DNA of 64,000 nt from Allacma fusca (lineage: Eukaryota; Arthropoda; Collembola; Symphypleona; Sminthuridae), in NCBI GenBank assembly GCA_947179485.1, contig OX359250.1, positions 22,322,887 through 22,386,886 of the forward strand, read 5' to 3'. Shown one piece after another: positions 62,425-64,000 of the stretch. A program made the translations under genes and the position numbers. Under the pieces are notes generated by a model, which saw only the letters and a program-made list of their open reading frames with translations, had not been told where the DNA came from and made no database searches. Numbering within the stretch: the stretch's first letter is position 1; every line of letters starts with the position of its first letter.

Positions 62425-62637
62425 CAAGCGGTTGGATTATACCATAAACTGGCGTGCTCGCACGAAAGTTTAAAAGCCCCAGTGGAGGTAAAACGGGAAT
62501 TATCCAAATGTAGTACCAAAACGTGTATTGCTCTCGACAACGATGTGACCAAAGAAATCGCTTTAAGTTCACAAGAATCAGTGTTGGTCAAATCATTCTC
62601 AAACAAAGCCAGAACCGAGTTCATCAAAACAAATTAG
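62425..62637 (+). CDS. Uncharacterised open segment, possibly a decayed element gene
   Basis: Seventy codons are open to a TAG at 62635 without an ATG. It includes GLYHKLACSHESLKAPVEVK, KCSTKTCIALDNDVTKEIAL and SFSNKARTEFIKTN. The minus strand is also open over 62298-62627 (109 codons, starting MMNSVLALFENDL, with an AATAAA directly after its stop). I cannot decide the strand; the plus peptide has the more even composition. Upstream plus-strand sequence shifts frame, which would suit a decayed transposon gene. No family recognised. Confidence 0.25.
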   Translation, partial: QAVGLYHKLACSHESLKAPVEVKRELSKCSTKTCIALDNDVTKEIALSSQESVLVKSFSNKARTEFIKTN

Positions 62638-63289
62638 ACATGATTATCATGTGTATAAAATATCACTGCAATCCCCGAATTGGAAAAAAAATGTTTTAGA
62701 TGACGACGAAAATTATTATAGTTTTACTTTTCATGAGTCCGAAGGTGAGTTGATGTTGAGGATATTGTTGAATTAGATTAATAATACAGAGGGGAAGAAA
62801 CGATGTAGGAATACTAACAGTTTACAAATTGCTATGCTTTAGATTAATTCATTCTGTGAAATGTATATTTTTTAATGAAGTTTGACATTTAAAAAAACTT
62901 TAAACAAGAGCGGTAAATAATGATTATTTACAAAATAATCGAAAATGCCCAAAATGCCAGGCATTTTGAAAGTTGGGCATTTTCCGCATTTTTGGCATTT
63001 TCAAGCGGGCGGGCATAAAACCGAGGGCATCTTCATTTGGCCAACTCTGGTAATAGCCCAAAAATATTTGGCCTCAATATTACCCACACTATTTGAATTG
63101 TATGTATGTACATTATATGTACATATTCCAAAAAATGCTTCATTATGGGAATGGCTCTTTTGAAAAAAAGAGACTCTTGAATATATACTGAAGATGTATT
63201 TTCAAGATTAAACTCGCGTAAATCTAAATTTACTCTTAAATCTACGCTTACCTGAGAGAAGATTAAGCCTCGATTAATTTTGATACATA

Positions 63290-64000
63290 CATACCTGATT
63301 TTAGATTCAAGAGATTTATGTCTGAATTTAGTCTCAGGCCTGAATTTAGAAACAAGCTTTAAAAATTTGGATTCAAGCCTAATCCTTTATTATTAAAGAG
63401 CACTTTCTGTCCGTTTATTTAAAGTTTCGCATTTTCATAGTTCAATGGCATCACACAACGCCAAAAAGGTGGCTTGCAAAGCACTCCTTATTATTAACGA
63501 GCACTACCTGTCCGTTTATTTAAAGCACTACTCTTAATATAATTTTACACGATTGGGGCGTACAACAAGTCTCTACGACAGGGCTTGAATCGTGAACTAT
63601 TTGGCTTTTAATTTCTATAATCACACTATCACCTCTTCAAGTAATCGTCCCTTTGAAGCACAGGTCTTTTACTAGTTTAAGTTTAAGCCCGAAATTATTT
63701 AAGCGTAAATTTAGATTCAAGTTTCATTTTAGATTGGAGCCTTAATTTAGATTCTAGTCTCAATTTCGATTCAAGCCTAAATGAAGAGTAAACCTTAATT
63801 TTTATAGAAGCCGGCATTTGGATTCAAGCTTGAATTCAGTTTTAAGCCTGATTTTGTATTCAAGCCTAAATGTAGAGTAAGGCTTAATTTGGATAGAAAC
63901 CTTCGTTTAGATTCAAGCCTGAATTCCTATTCGAGCCTGAATTCCCATTCGAGCCTGAATTCCTATTCGAGCCTGAATTCCCATTCGAGCCTGAATTCCT
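63290..64000. repeat. Degenerate then tandem 18-bp units running off the right edge
   Basis: Scattered units (tgattttagattcaag, aggcctgaatttag) occur from 63290, and from about 63910 to the end they become regular again. The last 90 bases alternate gcctgaattcctattcga and gcctgaattcccattcga, a 36-bp dimeric unit. The array is cut by the window boundary. The interval 63400-63650 within this span is largely non-repeat. Confidence 0.7.

Noticed and set aside
63413..63530. Repeated phrase (tgtccgtttatttaaag) at two places about 100 bp apart
   Set aside because: Real direct repeat, but too short and isolated to call an element.

Overview
This is eukaryotic, AT-rich DNA with sparse intron-containing genes and many dinucleotide and trinucleotide microsatellites. 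Two gene families place it in an arthropod: a three-domain CBM14 (peritrophin-A) chitin-binding protein and a Tweedle/DUF243 cuticle protein. A crustacean such as a parasitic copepod (sea louse) fits the overall look, but that is my impression and not something the sequence proves. I found no bacterial-type operon, CRISPR array, rRNA or tRNA.

Layout. 1-10 kb is almost empty apart from microsatellites and one candidate exon on the minus strand. 10.35-11.47 kb holds the last exon of the chitin-binding gene (+), which starts inside a signal peptide. 12.11-13.01 kb holds a compact two-exon gene (-) for a small secreted protein with a CBM2-like look. 13-42 kb is mostly non-coding. It contains isolated open segments bounded by splice signals, including one Ig-like exon (15.6 kb) and four phase-0 segments between 26.1 and 36.8 kb that could be one long-intron gene. 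42.0-44.25 kb is the Tweedle gene (+), with TATA box, probable five-codon first exon, large second exon and poly(A) signal. 46.47-49.02 kb is a five-exon apolipoprotein-D-like lipocalin gene (-), reconstructed exon by exon with every junction in phase.

From 53 kb to the right edge the window is repetitive. A minisatellite with an 18-bp unit fills 54.0-56.8 kb, includes a head-to-head inversion around a 110-bp inverted repeat, and reappears in degenerate form up to base 64000. Into and beside it are inserted hAT-like non-autonomous elements, recognised by CAG...CTG termini and 8-bp target duplications. A 589-bp element at 53.15 kb has a perfect duplication. A 4.7-kb element at 56.83-61.56 kb sits in the satellite and itself holds a 1.35-kb hAT-like element, a 329-bp hAT-like element and a 662-bp element with 145-bp inverted repeats.

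The recognisable proteins are all predicted to be secreted (two cuticle or chitin binding, one carbohydrate-binding-like, one lipid or pigment carrier). They share no pathway beyond extracellular or cuticular biology. The window's most unusual content is the nested transposon stack in the inverted minisatellite locus.
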